The notes below the pieces were generated by a model. The model searched no databases, was not told where the DNA came from, and worked only from the letters and a program-made list of their open reading frames with translations. A stretch of 64,000 nucleotides of DNA, taken from assembly GCF_002927275.1 (NCBI RefSeq), contig NZ_PRKW01000001.1, positions 1-64,000 of the forward strand. The letters run 5' to 3'. Positions within the stretch are counted from its first letter, which is position 1, and every line of letters begins with the position of its first letter. Of the stretch, positions 50,085 through 59,140 are shown in pieces. Both the position numbers and the translations under genes were made by a program. This DNA is from Arthrobacter pityocampae (GTDB taxonomy: Bacteria; Actinomycetota; Actinomycetes; Actinomycetales; Micrococcaceae).

Positions 50085-50269
50085 GACGCAGCTTGTCCGC
50101 AGGAGCGGGCAGCTCCTCCACAGATCGGCGCCCGCCTGGTTCTTTGTGCCCGGCTCGCGGCAGTAGGAGCAATCGGTTGTTGAGAAAGGGAGTGGATTTT
50201 TTCGACCACACCGATTATTCCAAGAGGTTCAGGTATTGGCCTCAAGCGGATGGGCGCGCCGATGCCGAT

Positions 50270-51018
50270 CACGGCGCTGCTCAGACTCAGAGGCAGCCTA
50301 CTTGCTCGCCCCTCGCCGGGCTGCCACTGCTCGATCCACCGTCCGAGCGCATGAGGGCGCCCGACGTCGTTCAGGCCACCCAGCCAGATAGAGGGCCCGG
50401 TGATGTCGGCGTCCGAGGCGCGGACCGCGACGGCCCCGACCGCCCCTTCGGCACAGTGCTGCAGGCAGGGCGCGGAAATGAGAACACCGTCCCTGGAACG
50501 GGCGACCGACGCTGCAAGATCTCCGTCGCCGGATTCCTTGGCCAGCGCCGGTGGCCAGTACGGTGCCGGCGAAAAGGAATTCGCCGACCAGGAATCCGTC
50601 AGGGGTTCGCCCGTCCTCGGGGACGGCGGTGTAACCGGATCCGAAGAGGGTGTGATGGTCCCAGAGTTGGTCCTCCGCATCATCAGGCCGTACCGCCAGC
50701 GCCACGGTGTCGAGGACGAAAGCGCGTGGAACGACGGAGTGCAGGCCGTTCATCGCGTTCTCGGCCGTCGTCCCGGGTGGCAAACCGACGATGGCGCGAC
50801 TCACCCCGGTAGCCGCCAGCCGCAGCAGAGTCGGAGCGAGGTCGAGCCGGACTGTGCAGCTCACACACCCGTGCTCCAGCACCGTCGATCCACGCTCCAC
50901 CAACTCCTCGTCCCGGTGGACGCGCCGCATCACCACACCGTCGTCGAGCAGGTCGTGCAGGATCACCGGCACCCACGGAAGAGCACGCTCGACTCATTTT
51001 GCTAATGATACTCACTCG
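50270..51018 (-). pseudogene. COG0523 (CobW/ZigA-type) GTPase, decayed
   Basis: On the - strand 'VERGSTVLEHGCVSCTVRLD' (the C-x-x-C metal site region of COG0523), 'LRLAATGVSRAIVGLPPGTT', 'SVVPRAFVLDTVALAVRPDD' and 'GEFLFAGTVLATGA' are in one frame. The end ('GDLAASVARSRDGVLISAPC', 'ITGPSIWLGGLNDVGRP') lies in another. The N-terminal P-loop is missing, and the first codons after ATG 51018 are out of frame. Intact relatives are zinc-scarcity GTPases controlled by Zur. The Zur-like box at 50994-51015 still precedes it, so the regulated unit was divergent from aztD. Confidence 0.65.
50994..51015. promoter_or_regulatory. Putative Zur box between the GTPase relic and aztD
   Basis: TCATTTTGCTAATGATACTCA (reverse strand TGAGTATCATTAGCAAAATG) is an AT-rich island in GC-rich DNA. 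It has TGA..ATCATT..CA..ATGA half-sites like Fur/Zur boxes and lies 20 bp upstream of aztD. With the zur gene in the same island it is the obvious control site for both directions. Confidence 0.6.
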
Positions 51019-51034
51019 CATCTAGGGTGGGCGT

Positions 51035-52423
51035 ATGTCCAGTTTCAGATCACCTCTTGTCCTTTCCGTAGCTGTCGCTGCGGCCCTTCTGTTGTCGGCG
51101 TGTTCCACCGCCGCTCCGTCCACCTCCTCCGACTCCACTGACTCCGCTGCGTCAACCTCCTCGACCTCGTCGGCATCAGAGTCAGCCTCGGAATCGGCGT
51201 CCGAGGAATCCCTCGCCGCGGTCGAGGGCCAGACGGAGGTCGCGGCCCTCGCCCCCAGAGCCGTGCTGACGTACGACGGTGGGGTGATGACCGTCGACAC
51301 CGAGTCCGGCGATGTCGTTGCCACCACCGAGATGGAGGGCTTCCTCCGCCTGAACAACGCAGGAGACGGCCGGCATGTCATGGTCAGCACCGGCGAGGGC
51401 TTCAGCCTCTTCGATACCGGGCTGATCGCCCAGGGACATGGGGACCATGACCACTACTACGTCAGCGATCCCCAGCTCACCGACGTCACCATCGAGGCGC
51501 CGGAGCCCGGCCACGTGGTCGTCCACGACGGGAAGACGGCATTGTTCTCGGATGGCACCGGTGCCATCACGGTGATGGACTCCGAGGCCATCCACGACGG
51601 AGAGATCAGCGACGACGAGATCGAGGAGCACTCGACCGAGACGGCCCACCACGGTGTCGCCGTGCCGCTGAGCAGCGGAGAGCTCCTGCTGACGCAGGGT
51701 ACCGCCGACGCCCGCAACACCGTGCAGGTGCTCTCCCCCGCCGGAGAGGTCGTCGCCGAGACCACGGACTGTCCCGGCGTGCACGGCGAGGCCGCAGCGA
51801 AACCGACGGCCGAAGGGGACGTCGTAGCGCTGGGCTGCGAGAACGGACCGGTCATCTACCGGGACGGCGCGTTCCACAAGGTCGCCGTGGAGGAGGACTA
51901 CCAGCGCTCCGGCAATCTGTTCGGCCACCACGACTCGTCGATCATCCTCGGTGACTACAAGATCGACCCCGACGCCGAGCAGGAGCGTCCCACTCGCATC
52001 GGCCTGTTCGACACGCTGACCGACTCGGTGACCACCGTGGACCTCGGATCGTCCTACTGGTTCCGGTCCCTTGCCCGCGGCGCCGACGGCGAAGCCCTGA
52101 TCCTGACGTACGACGGACAGCTGAACGTCCTCGACGAGGAGACCGGCGATGTCATCCATGAGATCGACGTCGTCGAGCCGTGGGAGGAGCCGGAGGAGTG
52201 GCAGCAGCCCGCCCCTCTGGTCAAGGTCGGAGCCGACGGCTTCGCCTATGTGACCGATGCCGCCGCCCAGCAGCTGCACGTCGTCGACATCGAAGCCGGC
52301 ACCGTCCTGGACAGCATCGACCTGCCCGAGACACCCACGGAGCTCGCCGTCGTCACCGGGGACCCGGAGTCCGCAGGCCACGACGAAGACCACGCAGGCC
52401 ACGACCACGAGGACGAAGACTAG
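51035..52423 (+). CDS. aztD: Zinc metallochaperone AztD-like lipoprotein
   Basis: A 462-residue secreted lipoprotein: signal 'PLVLSVAVAAALLLSAC' with lipobox LSA-C, a Ser/Thr/Ala-rich spacer (about 24-65), then a beta-propeller-like body with short His-rich stretches ('HGDHDHYY', 'HDGEISDDEIEEHSTETAHH', 'HHDSSI') that would bind zinc. The C-terminus is another His/Asp/Glu-rich tail (HDEDHAGHDHEDED). AztD delivers periplasmic zinc to the binding protein AztC. Position directly before the binding-protein, ATPase and permease genes and after a Zur-like box fits this role. Confidence 0.85.
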   Translation: MSSFRSPLVLSVAVAAALLLSACSTAAPSTSSDSTDSAASTSSTSSASESASESASEESLAAVEGQTEVAALAPRAVLTYDGGVMTVDTESGDVVATTEMEGFLRLNNAGDGRHVMVSTGEGFSLFDTGLIAQGHGDHDHYYVSDPQLTDVTIEAPEPGHVVVHDGKTALFSDGTGAITVMDSEAIHDGEISDDEIEEHSTETAHHGVAVPLSSGELLLTQGTADARNTVQVLSPAGEVVAETTDCPGVHGEAAAKPTAEGDVVALGCENGPVIYRDGAFHKVAVEEDYQRSGNLFGHHDSSIILGDYKIDPDAEQERPTRIGLFDTLTDSVTTVDLGSSYWFRSLARGADGEALILTYDGQLNVLDEETGDVIHEIDVVEPWEEPEEWQQPAPLVKVGADGFAYVTDAAAQQLHVVDIEAGTVLDSIDLPETPTELAVVTGDPESAGHDEDHAGHDHEDED

Positions 52424-52566
52424 AACCCGCAGCCCCGTCCAGGGCCGGACGGCGCACCGCCAGGCTGCGCACTGCCAACTCTGCACTGGACGTTGCTCGA
52501 TCCATCACGACCTTCCCGGCGGTCTCGGTTGCTTCGAGGCCGCCGGGTCTGGTTGTACCTACCCTG

Positions 52567-53508
52567 ATGAGGACACCGATGATGACCGCACTGCGTCGCT
52601 CACTAGCTCTACCCGTCGCCCTGACCGCACTGATCCTGTCCGGGTGCGGCGCCGCCGACGACACCGCTGAAGGTGGCGTTGCGGGTGATGGGGCGTCCCT
52701 GGACGCGCTGGCATCGTTCTACCCCCTGCAGTTCGTGGTGCAGACCGTCGGAGGGGAGGCCGTGGACGTCGGTTCCGTGACACCAGCGGGGGCCGAGCCC
52801 CACGACCTGGAACTCTCCCCCGCGATGGTCAGTGATCTGGCCGATGCGTCCGTCGTCGTATATGCCTCCGGCTTCCAGCCGGCCGTCGATGCAGCCGTGG
52901 AACAGACAACCCCGGACCACGCCCTGGACGTCGCCGGGTCGGCGGACCTGCAGACAGGTAACGGGACCAGCCTCGGCGGCGAGTCAGCTGACTCAGCGGA
53001 TCCGCACTTCTGGCTCGACCCCCAGCGCCTGGCCGCGGTCACCGAGCAGGTCCAGGACACGCTCAGTGAGATCGATCCGGCCAACGCAGAAACATATGCG
53101 TCCAACGCCGACCAGCTCACCCAGGACCTGGCAGCACTCGACGAGGAATACACCACCGGCCTGGCCACCTGTGAGCGGCGCACGATCGTCGTCTCCCATG
53201 AAGCCTACGGATACCTGGCCAGCCGGTACGATCTGGAGCAGACCGGCATCGCCGGAATCGACCCCGACGCAGAACCCGCACCCGCCCGGGTGGCCAAGAT
53301 CCAGCGGGTGATCGAGGGCGAGGACGTGACGACGATCTTCACCGAGTCTCTCGTAAACCCGAAAGTGGCCGAGACGATCGCCGCCGATCTAGGGGTCCGG
53401 ACCGCCGTGCTGGATCCCCTGGAAACCCTCGCCGACCCTGGCACCGACTACCTGTCCGTCATGCGCAGCAACCTCACTGCGCTGCAGGAGGCACTGGGTT
53501 GTGAATAG
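52567..53508 (+). CDS. aztC: Zinc ABC transporter substrate-binding lipoprotein
   Basis: A 313-residue cluster A-I binding protein. Signal 'RRSLALPVALTALILSGC' with lipobox LSG-C, then 'LASFYPLQFVVQTVGGEAVD', 'GAEPHDLELSP' (first zinc His), 'DPHFWLDPQRLAAV' (second His), 'VVSHEAYGYLASRYDL' (third His) and 'FTESLVNPKVAETIA' (Glu/Asp ligand). This is the classic ZnuA/AztC layout, without a long His loop. ATG 52567 or ATG 52579 could be the start. Its stop lies 8 bp into the next gene. It takes zinc from the cell surface or from AztD and hands it to the permease. Confidence 0.92.
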   Translation: MRTPMMTALRRSLALPVALTALILSGCGAADDTAEGGVAGDGASLDALASFYPLQFVVQTVGGEAVDVGSVTPAGAEPHDLELSPAMVSDLADASVVVYASGFQPAVDAAVEQTTPDHALDVAGSADLQTGNGTSLGGESADSADPHFWLDPQRLAAVTEQVQDTLSEIDPANAETYASNADQLTQDLAALDEEYTTGLATCERRTIVVSHEAYGYLASRYDLEQTGIAGIDPDAEPAPARVAKIQRVIEGEDVTTIFTESLVNPKVAETIAADLGVRTAVLDPLETLADPGTDYLSVMRSNLTALQEALGCE

Positions 53509-54286
53509 CCCCACGACGGCCGTGCTGGTCGAGGATCTCTCGGTCGACCTCGGGACGGGTCCGATCCTCGACGGGATCGACCTGCAGGTGCCCGACGGGC
53601 GGGCGCTGGCCCTGCTCGGCGCCAACGGGTCGGGCAAGACCACCCTGGTGAAGGCCCTGATCGGACTGGTGCCGCCGGCCTCCGGTCGGGTGAGTCTCTA
53701 CGGAACGGAGGTCTCGGCCCGCAGGGCCGTGCCCTGGTCTCGCATCGGATATGTCCCCCAGCGCGTCAACACCAGCCCCCCGATGGCCGCAACCGCCGAA
53801 GAGGTCGTGCTGTCAGGGCTGCTCACCGGCCGGCGCCTGCGCCCAGGACCGGGAAGTCGCGGGCGGGTACGGGACGCCCTCGCGGAGGTGGGCCTCGCCG
53901 ACCGGGCGGGAGAGAGCGTGCACCTGTTCTCGGGAGGTCAGCAGCAGCGTGTCCTCATCGCACGGGCCCTCATCCGGAAACCGGACTTGCTGATCATCGA
54001 TGAACCACTCTCAGGGATTGATCGAGCGTCCAAGCTTGCCCTCGCCGCCAGCCTGCAGCGACTCCGCAGCGCCGGAACCACCATCATCGTGGTCCTGCAC
54101 GAACTGGCCGAACTGGGCCCCCTGATCGACCGCGCGGTGACACTGGACCAAGGGCGAGTGATCCAGGACGGAGCCCCACCATCGGCCCCCTCGGACGACC
54201 CTGGCCACCACCACCCGGACACGCTCCAAGGTGCCTTCATCCACCGGCACCCGGTCCCCGACCTCAGGGCACGGTGGCGACTGTGA
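53501..54286 (+). CDS. aztA: Zinc ABC transporter ATPase
   Basis: A 261-residue ABC ATPase starting at GTG 53501 (VNSPTTAVLVEDLSVDLGTG). Walker A 'GANGSGKTT', signature 'FSGGQQQRVLIARAL', Walker B 'LLIIDEPLSGID' and the switch His ('VLHELAELG') are all intact. A His/Asp-rich C-terminal segment (DDPGHHHPDTLQ) may bind zinc. It overlaps aztC by 8 bp and the permease gene by 4 bp, so the three are translationally coupled. It powers zinc uptake. Confidence 0.93.
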   Translation: MNSPTTAVLVEDLSVDLGTGPILDGIDLQVPDGRALALLGANGSGKTTLVKALIGLVPPASGRVSLYGTEVSARRAVPWSRIGYVPQRVNTSPPMAATAEEVVLSGLLTGRRLRPGPGSRGRVRDALAEVGLADRAGESVHLFSGGQQQRVLIARALIRKPDLLIIDEPLSGIDRASKLALAASLQRLRSAGTTIIVVLHELAELGPLIDRAVTLDQGRVIQDGAPPSAPSDDPGHHHPDTLQGAFIHRHPVPDLRARWRL

Positions 54287-55260
54287 CCGCAGAATTCTGG
54301 GACACGTTCGCCGCCATGCTCGGCAGCCCACTGATGCAGCGAGCCCTGCTGATTGCCGTGCTGGTCGGAACCGCGGCACCGGTCATCGGGACCTACCTGG
54401 TCCAGCGACGCCTGGCCCTGCTGGGCGATGGCATCGGACACGTGGCCCTCACCGGTGTGGCCATGGGATGGCTTGCCGGCGCCGGAGCAGGCAGCGCATC
54501 CGTGGAAGCGTGGGCGGTACCCGGGGCGGTCGTCGCCTCCATCGCCGGTGCCCTGCTCATCGAATACGTCCGGGAGAAAGGCACCAGCAGTGCCGACGTC
54601 GCCCTCGCCCTGCTGTTCTACGGGGGCATCGCCGGCGGGGTGATCCTGATCGGCCTCGCCGGCGGAACGTCCGCGAACCTGACCGGATACCTTTTCGGCT
54701 CCATCTCGACCGTGGACGAGCTGGATGTCTGGCTGACCGCCGGGTTGGCCGCACTGATCCTCGGAGTGGGACTCGGCCTTCGGCCGGCCCTCTTCGCCCT
54801 GTGCCACGACGAGGAGTTCGCCCGGGCCAGCGGACTGCCCGTCCGCGCCCTGAACATCATCGTCGCGATCACCGCAGCACTGACCGTAGCGATCTCCATG
54901 CGGGTCGTCGGCGTGCTCCTGGTCTCAGCGCTCATGATCGTCCCGGTCGCCGTCGCCCAACTGCTCGCGGCATCCTTCCGGCGCACCATGGGTGTCGCGA
55001 TGGGGCTCGGCGGCACCGTCTGCGTAGTCGGACTCTCCATCACCTACTTCCACCCCTTGTCTCCGGGCGCGACCATCACCATGCTCTCCATCGGCCTCTA
55101 CGCCGTCCTCGCCGTCACCCGGCCACTCATCCGGCCGTCCACGAGGCACCGCAAGCCTCACCGAGGCGCGACTATCAGCCCTCGACCCGCGGAAAGGACG
55201 GTCGATCATGCGTACCACCCGGCGCCGCACAGCACTCATGGACCTCCTGACGAGCAGTGA
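54283..55260 (+). CDS. aztB: Zinc ABC transporter permease
   Basis: A 325-residue ABC-3 family permease with about nine membrane segments: 'RALLIAVLVGTAAPVIGTYL', 'RRLALLGDGIGHVALTGVAM' (the coupling-helix-like region of the family), and later 'AITAALTVAISMRVVGVLLV' and 'SALMIVPVAVAQLLA'. GTG 54283 overlaps the ATPase stop. The C-terminal 53 bp overlap the zur gene in another frame, an unusually long overlap. It is the membrane channel of the zinc importer. Confidence 0.92.
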   Translation: MTAEFWDTFAAMLGSPLMQRALLIAVLVGTAAPVIGTYLVQRRLALLGDGIGHVALTGVAMGWLAGAGAGSASVEAWAVPGAVVASIAGALLIEYVREKGTSSADVALALLFYGGIAGGVILIGLAGGTSANLTGYLFGSISTVDELDVWLTAGLAALILGVGLGLRPALFALCHDEEFARASGLPVRALNIIVAITAALTVAISMRVVGVLLVSALMIVPVAVAQLLAASFRRTMGVAMGLGGTVCVVGLSITYFHPLSPGATITMLSIGLYAVLAVTRPLIRPSTRHRKPHRGATISPRPAERTVDHAYHPAPHSTHGPPDEQ

Positions 55261-55588
55261 CCGCTTCCAATCCGCCCAGGAGCTACACACAGCCCTCGCC
55301 AGGCACGGCGAACCATTGGCCCTGTCCACCGTCTACCGGGCGCTGCAGCACTTCGTCGACAGCGGGGACGTTCACGTCTTCCACGCAGCAAACGGCGAAA
55401 CGCTCTACCGCCGCTGCACTAGACCGGACCACCACGGCCACCTGATCTGCCGTCTCTGCGGGAAGACCGAAGAACTAAAAGCGGCTACCGTCGACATCTG
55501 GTCAGCCGATCTCGGCCGCACCCTGGGATTCGACGAGATCTCCCCCGTGACCGAGATAGTCGGCACGTGCCAGGACTGCGCTGTCTGA
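55208..55588 (+). CDS. zur: Zur-type Fur-family repressor
   Basis: A 126-residue Fur-family protein: the DNA-binding helix 'SAQELHTALARHGEPLALST' + 'VYRALQHFVDSGDVHVFH', the hinge 'ANGETLYRRCTRPDHHGHLI' (metal-site His cluster) and the structural zinc Cys pairs 'CRLCGK' and 'CQDC' near the end. In an operon with zinc uptake genes it is best read as Zur rather than Fur or PerR. It starts 53 bp inside the permease gene and ends just before a terminator. It would repress the whole island in zinc excess. Confidence 0.92.
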   Translation: MRTTRRRTALMDLLTSSDRFQSAQELHTALARHGEPLALSTVYRALQHFVDSGDVHVFHAANGETLYRRCTRPDHHGHLICRLCGKTEELKAATVDIWSADLGRTLGFDEISPVTEIVGTCQDCAV

Positions 55589-55591
55589 AGC

Positions 55592-55618
55592 AACGAGCCA
55601 CCCCTGGCTCGTTTCTTC
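55592..55618 (+). terminator. Rho-independent terminator of the zinc operon
   Basis: AACGAGCCA-CCCC-TGGCTCGTT, a perfect 9-bp stem with a 4-base loop followed by TCTTC, starting 4 bp after the zur stop codon. Confidence 0.8.
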
Positions 55619-55744
55619 AAGAGCCATGGCCAACGAGCGACGTCGAACCTGTCGATGACCGCACGGCTCCCGCGGGCCCGAGGCCAGTCGACGTCCGCGG
55701 GGCAGAGGGGTCCGTGCCATTTCGGCCGGCAGGTACTGCTCGCC

Positions 55745-56050
55745 TCAGGCGCGCGTGTAGGTGAGGCAGTCGGCGGCGTCCGCGCCGGGGCCCACCCTGA
55801 TGGCCGGCGCTCCGCACAGCAGGTCGTGGTTGTACCGGCACTCGGAGCGCTGGCAGGCGCCCACGTGCGCGATGATCTTCGGCAGCCCCCCGCTGACGGC
55901 GGTATCGATGAACGTCGCGCACGAGGCATGATCCTCGCTGCCGGATACGGTGATGGCGACGGCGTTGCAGCCGTTGTGATTGAACGAGCAGGCGCGGACG
56001 CTGCACTCGGTGACGCTGGGGCTGTCCGTGACGCTGATCATGTCGGTCAT
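55745..56050 (-). CDS. DUF1540-type Cys-rich protein, two domains
   Basis: A 101-residue protein with two similar Cys-rich units: 'VTECSVRACSFNHNGCNAVA' with 'DHASCATF', and 'VGACQRSECRYNHDLLCGAP' with 'DAADCLTY'. Each has four spaced Cys (C-x4-C-x6-C...C) typical of DUF1540, a predicted zinc-binding module. It is convergent with the zinc operon. Intact, with AGGAGG about 7 bases upstream of ATG 56050. The role is unknown; sitting at the edge of the zinc island may be no accident. Confidence 0.85.
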   Translation of the reverse strand: MTDMISVTDSPSVTECSVRACSFNHNGCNAVAITVSGSEDHASCATFIDTAVSGGLPKIIAHVGACQRSECRYNHDLLCGAPAIRVGPGADAADCLTYTRA

Positions 56051-56692
56051 GAGTCCTCCTGGCTGATCCGAGGAGGCGGCCCTCGGGCCGCCGTCGTGGT
56101 GGATCCCACGAGGGTAACCCCGCGCCGGACCGACAATTTAGTCATGATTTCGGTGCGCAACGAGCAAAGGTAAGCCTCACCCACCGCCCGACGGCCGCTT
56201 CACGCGCCGATCCCGAAAAGCCGCCGCGTCGCCAACGACTCCCGGCCCGACGATCAGCACCTGCGCGAATCGTCGGGCCGGGCCACTGCGGCGTCGGGCC
56301 CTCGCGATCATCGCGTGGCTCCTCGTGCTTCGATCGTTGCGCCGCCGGCGTCCAGAACCTCGGGCGTCGACCCACCGCCGAAGCTGCTCGGCGATGTGCT
56401 GACCACGGGCCGGCATCCGTTCCCAGCGCACGTGCGGGGTGGACTCACAGACATGACCAGGTCCATTCGTACACCTGGAAGCGTGCGAGTGACCATGGTC
56501 GGCGCGGCCCTGATCGACGATCGGACCCTCCTCATCGCGACGAGCATCACCTGCCCGGCAGGACTGCTGAGGCCGCTGCTCCGACATCGAGCCGGCGACC
56601 CCGGCCGATCAGAGTCACCCGAAGCAGGCGAGGCGTGATCGCTCGAGAGTCGGGAGCCTAGGACGAAAGGCTCGACACGATCGGATGTCGGT
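56051..56692. other. Gene-free stretch, 640 bp
   Basis: No convincing gene on either strand. Open frames exist but are Arg/Ser/Pro-rich with no family resemblance. The last 60 bp presumably hold the promoter of the holin-like gene. Confidence 0.4.
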
Positions 56693-57088
56693 ATGATTCG
56701 TTTCTTGATCCACGTTGTGATCAATCTCGCGACGGCAGCAATCGGGTTGCTCCTGGCAGGCTGGATCGTGCCGGGTGTGGTGCTGCAGCCGAGTGGTTTC
56801 CTCGTCGCTGTGGTCGTCTTCGCGCTCGCCCAGGGGGTGCTCGGACCGTTCGTGTTCAACATGGCCCGTCAGTATGCGGCGCCCATCCTCGGCGGCATCG
56901 GCCTGGTCACCACGCTGATCGCCTTGACCATTGCCTCATGGTTCGACGGCGGGCTCACCATCAGTGGCTTCATGGCGTGGGTGGGTGCGACTCTCCTCGT
57001 CTGGATCGTGACTGCACTTGGCGGCTGGATTCTGGCGTGGCTGTTCATCACCCGCCGTAGCGAGAAGAAGAGCAAGACCGCCCAGTAA
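56693..57088 (+). CDS. Phage-holin-family (superfamily IV-like) membrane protein
   Basis: A 131-residue protein with four hydrophobic segments: 'FLIHVVINLATAAIGLLLAG', 'GFLVAVVVFALAQGVLGPFV', 'APILGGIGLVTTLIALTIAS', 'AWVGATLLVWIVTALGGWIL', and a Lys-rich tail (RRSEKKSKTAQ). This is the YvlD/DUF360-like 'phage holin family' protein common in chromosomes; no prophage genes surround it. Convergent with csbD-like gene. Confidence 0.85.
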   Translation: MIRFLIHVVINLATAAIGLLLAGWIVPGVVLQPSGFLVAVVVFALAQGVLGPFVFNMARQYAAPILGGIGLVTTLIALTIASWFDGGLTISGFMAWVGATLLVWIVTALGGWILAWLFITRRSEKKSKTAQ

Positions 57089-57110
57089 TCTCCGTACCCG
57101 TACCGGGCCG

Positions 57111-57287
57111 TCAGCGCTTCCTGAAGGCGTCCTTCACCTTCTCAGCGGCCTGCCTCAGGTTCGCCTTGACCTGGTCGCTCCGTCCCTCGGCCTCGAGCTT
57201 GTCGTTTCCCGTCGCCTTGCCGGTGACTTCCTTGGCCCTGCCGACGAGCTTCTTCGCCGCATTCTTGATCGTGTCGCGCAGACTCAT
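57111..57287 (-). CDS. CsbD-family stress protein
   Basis: A 58-residue protein found by reading the strand: 'MSLRDTIKNAAKKLVGRAKE', 'VTGKATGNDKLEAEGRSDQV' and 'KANLRQAAEKVKDAFRKR'. These are the signature segments of CsbD, a small hydrophilic protein induced in general stress. It is short enough to be missed by size filters. Confidence 0.85.
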   Translation of the reverse strand: MSLRDTIKNAAKKLVGRAKEVTGKATGNDKLEAEGRSDQVKANLRQAAEKVKDAFRKR

Positions 57288-57435
57288 GATGCCCTCCTTG
57301 TGCGTGCCGGCCCGGCGGCTCGACGAAGGACCACGATGTCATGTGGTCGGCCTCGGGTGCAGGGGCGAGAGCCCTGTTTCGGTACCGGTGGCACGCGGCT
57401 GATCGTCCGCGCTGGGCGCCTGCGTCCTTGCTCGG

Positions 57436-58923
57436 TCAGGACGGCGACCCGTCCTCGCCGCGAGCCTCACGGAGGGCGCCGGGAGCAGACGGGGTGCCGT
57501 CGACAGCGCAGTAGGTGGGGTGGTCGCTGTCCGACAGGGTGGGGTTCCGGATGGTGACAGCGGCGAGAATGCCGCTGAGGACCAGCACGACCGCCCCGAT
57601 GACGCAGGCGGTGTCGAATCCTGCCTCGAAGACCTCGGGGTTGCTTTAGGCGTCGCCGGTCAGTCCGACGGCGGCCGGCAGGACGGCGATTGCCATCAGA
57701 CCCGCGGCCCGGGCCACAGCGTTGTTCACGCCGGAGGCCAGTCCGGCCTGGCCCTCCGGCACGGCGGACAGCGCCGTCGATGTAAGGGGAGCAACGAGCA
57801 GTGACAGGCCGAGGCCGAGCACGATCACCGACGGCAGCACGTCGACGAGGTAGGACGCGTCCGGCCCGATTCGGAGCATGAGAACGAGTGCCGCAGCACA
57901 CAGCAGTGGTCCGACCGTCATCGGGAGCCTCGGCCCGATCCGGGAACTGAGCGCACCCGCGCGGGGGGACAGGACGAGCATCAGTGCCGTGATGGGCAGC
58001 ATCGCAATCCCGGACGCCAGCGGACTGAATCCCGCCACGACCTGGAGGTGGACGACGAGCAGGAAGAAGATGCCGCCGAAGACACCGTAGATGAGGAAGG
58101 TGACGGCGTTCGCCGCGCTGAACTGCCGATTGTCGAAGATCCGCAAGGGAAGCATCGGGTGCTCGGCCCGCCATTCGACCACGAGGAAGGCCACGGCGGC
58201 GGCGAGGCCCACCGCTCCTGAGGCGAGGACGGCCGGGGACCCGACCCCCTCGGTGGGCGCCGCGATCAGGGCGTAGGTCGTGCCGGCGAGTGCCAGCGCC
58301 CCGAGGACGGCTCCGGCAAGATCGAGCCGGCCGGTCGCGTCGACGTCACGCGTTTCGGGGACGTGCCGTGCCGCGATCCAGATGACGGCGGCGGCGATGG
58401 GGATATTGATGAGGAAGATCCAGCGCCAGGAAGCGCTCTCCACGAGCCAGCCGCCGAGGAAGGGTCCGACGGCGGTCGCCACACCGCCGAGTCCTGACCA
58501 GGCACCGATGGCGCGTGCGCGGTCCTCGCCGGCAAAACTTGCCTGGATGATGGCGAGACTGCCGGGCGTGAGCAGGGCCCCTCCGACCCCCTGCAGAGCG
58601 CGTGCCGCGATGAGCAGGTCGGCATTAGCGGCCAGGCCACACAGCAGGGATGCCACCGCGAACCAGACGACGCCGACGACGAAAATACGTCGCCGCCCGA
58701 ACCTGTCGCCCAGGGAACCGCCGAGGAGGATGAAGGCGGCAAGCGTCAGGGTGTAGCCGGTGACCATCCACTGGAGAGCTGCGAAGTCGGTGCCCAGGTC
58801 CGCGCCGATGGTCGGCAACGCGATGTTGACGACCGTCGCGTCGATCCCCGCCATGCCCGACCCGAGCACTGTTGCCAGCAGGATCCACCGTCCGGAGGCC
58901 GTCTTCACACGGATCTCGCTCAT
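57436..58923 (-). pseudogene. DHA2-type MFS drug transporter with in-frame TAA near the C-terminus
   Basis: From ATG 58923 (GGAGGG upstream) 425 codons encode a 14-TM-type drug:proton antiporter: 'SGMAGIDATVVNIALPTIGA', the loop 'GGSLGDRFGRRRIFVVG' (motif A) and 'ALQGVGGALLTPGSLAII' (motif C). TAA at 57648-57646 then interrupts 'GLTGDA / SNPEVFEAGFDTACVIGAVV' and 'LVLSGILAAVTIRNPTLSDS'. The same frame runs on 69 codons to 57436, supplying the last membrane helix. The expected Tyr (TAC) became TAA. The shortened protein lacks the last TM and the tail, so it may be unstable, though residual function cannot be excluded. Not in an operon with a regulator. Confidence 0.78.
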
Positions 58924-59140
58924 CACCCACCCTCCGTCCAGGTCCTACCGCCGCACCGGCACACGGAAAGCGTGGCACCGTTCTCGCGCCGACGCCATGA
59001 CCGGTCCGGATCCACCGGCCTGGTCATGGCGTCGAGGGAAGCGGGGACCACCGTGGTGATCTTTCCGACCCCGAACCCGAGCGGTGTTTCCCCGCCGGGC
59101 GCGTCGTCGGCCGCCATCCATCTGCCGTGAGTGCCGGGGG

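Noticed and set aside
51182-52486. 434-codon antisense frame inside aztD
   Set aside because: Mirror frame of the metallochaperone gene with no family resemblance.
56693-57088. Prophage remnant because of a 'phage holin family' protein
   Set aside because: This family is widespread as a chromosomal membrane protein, and no other phage-type gene is present nearby.
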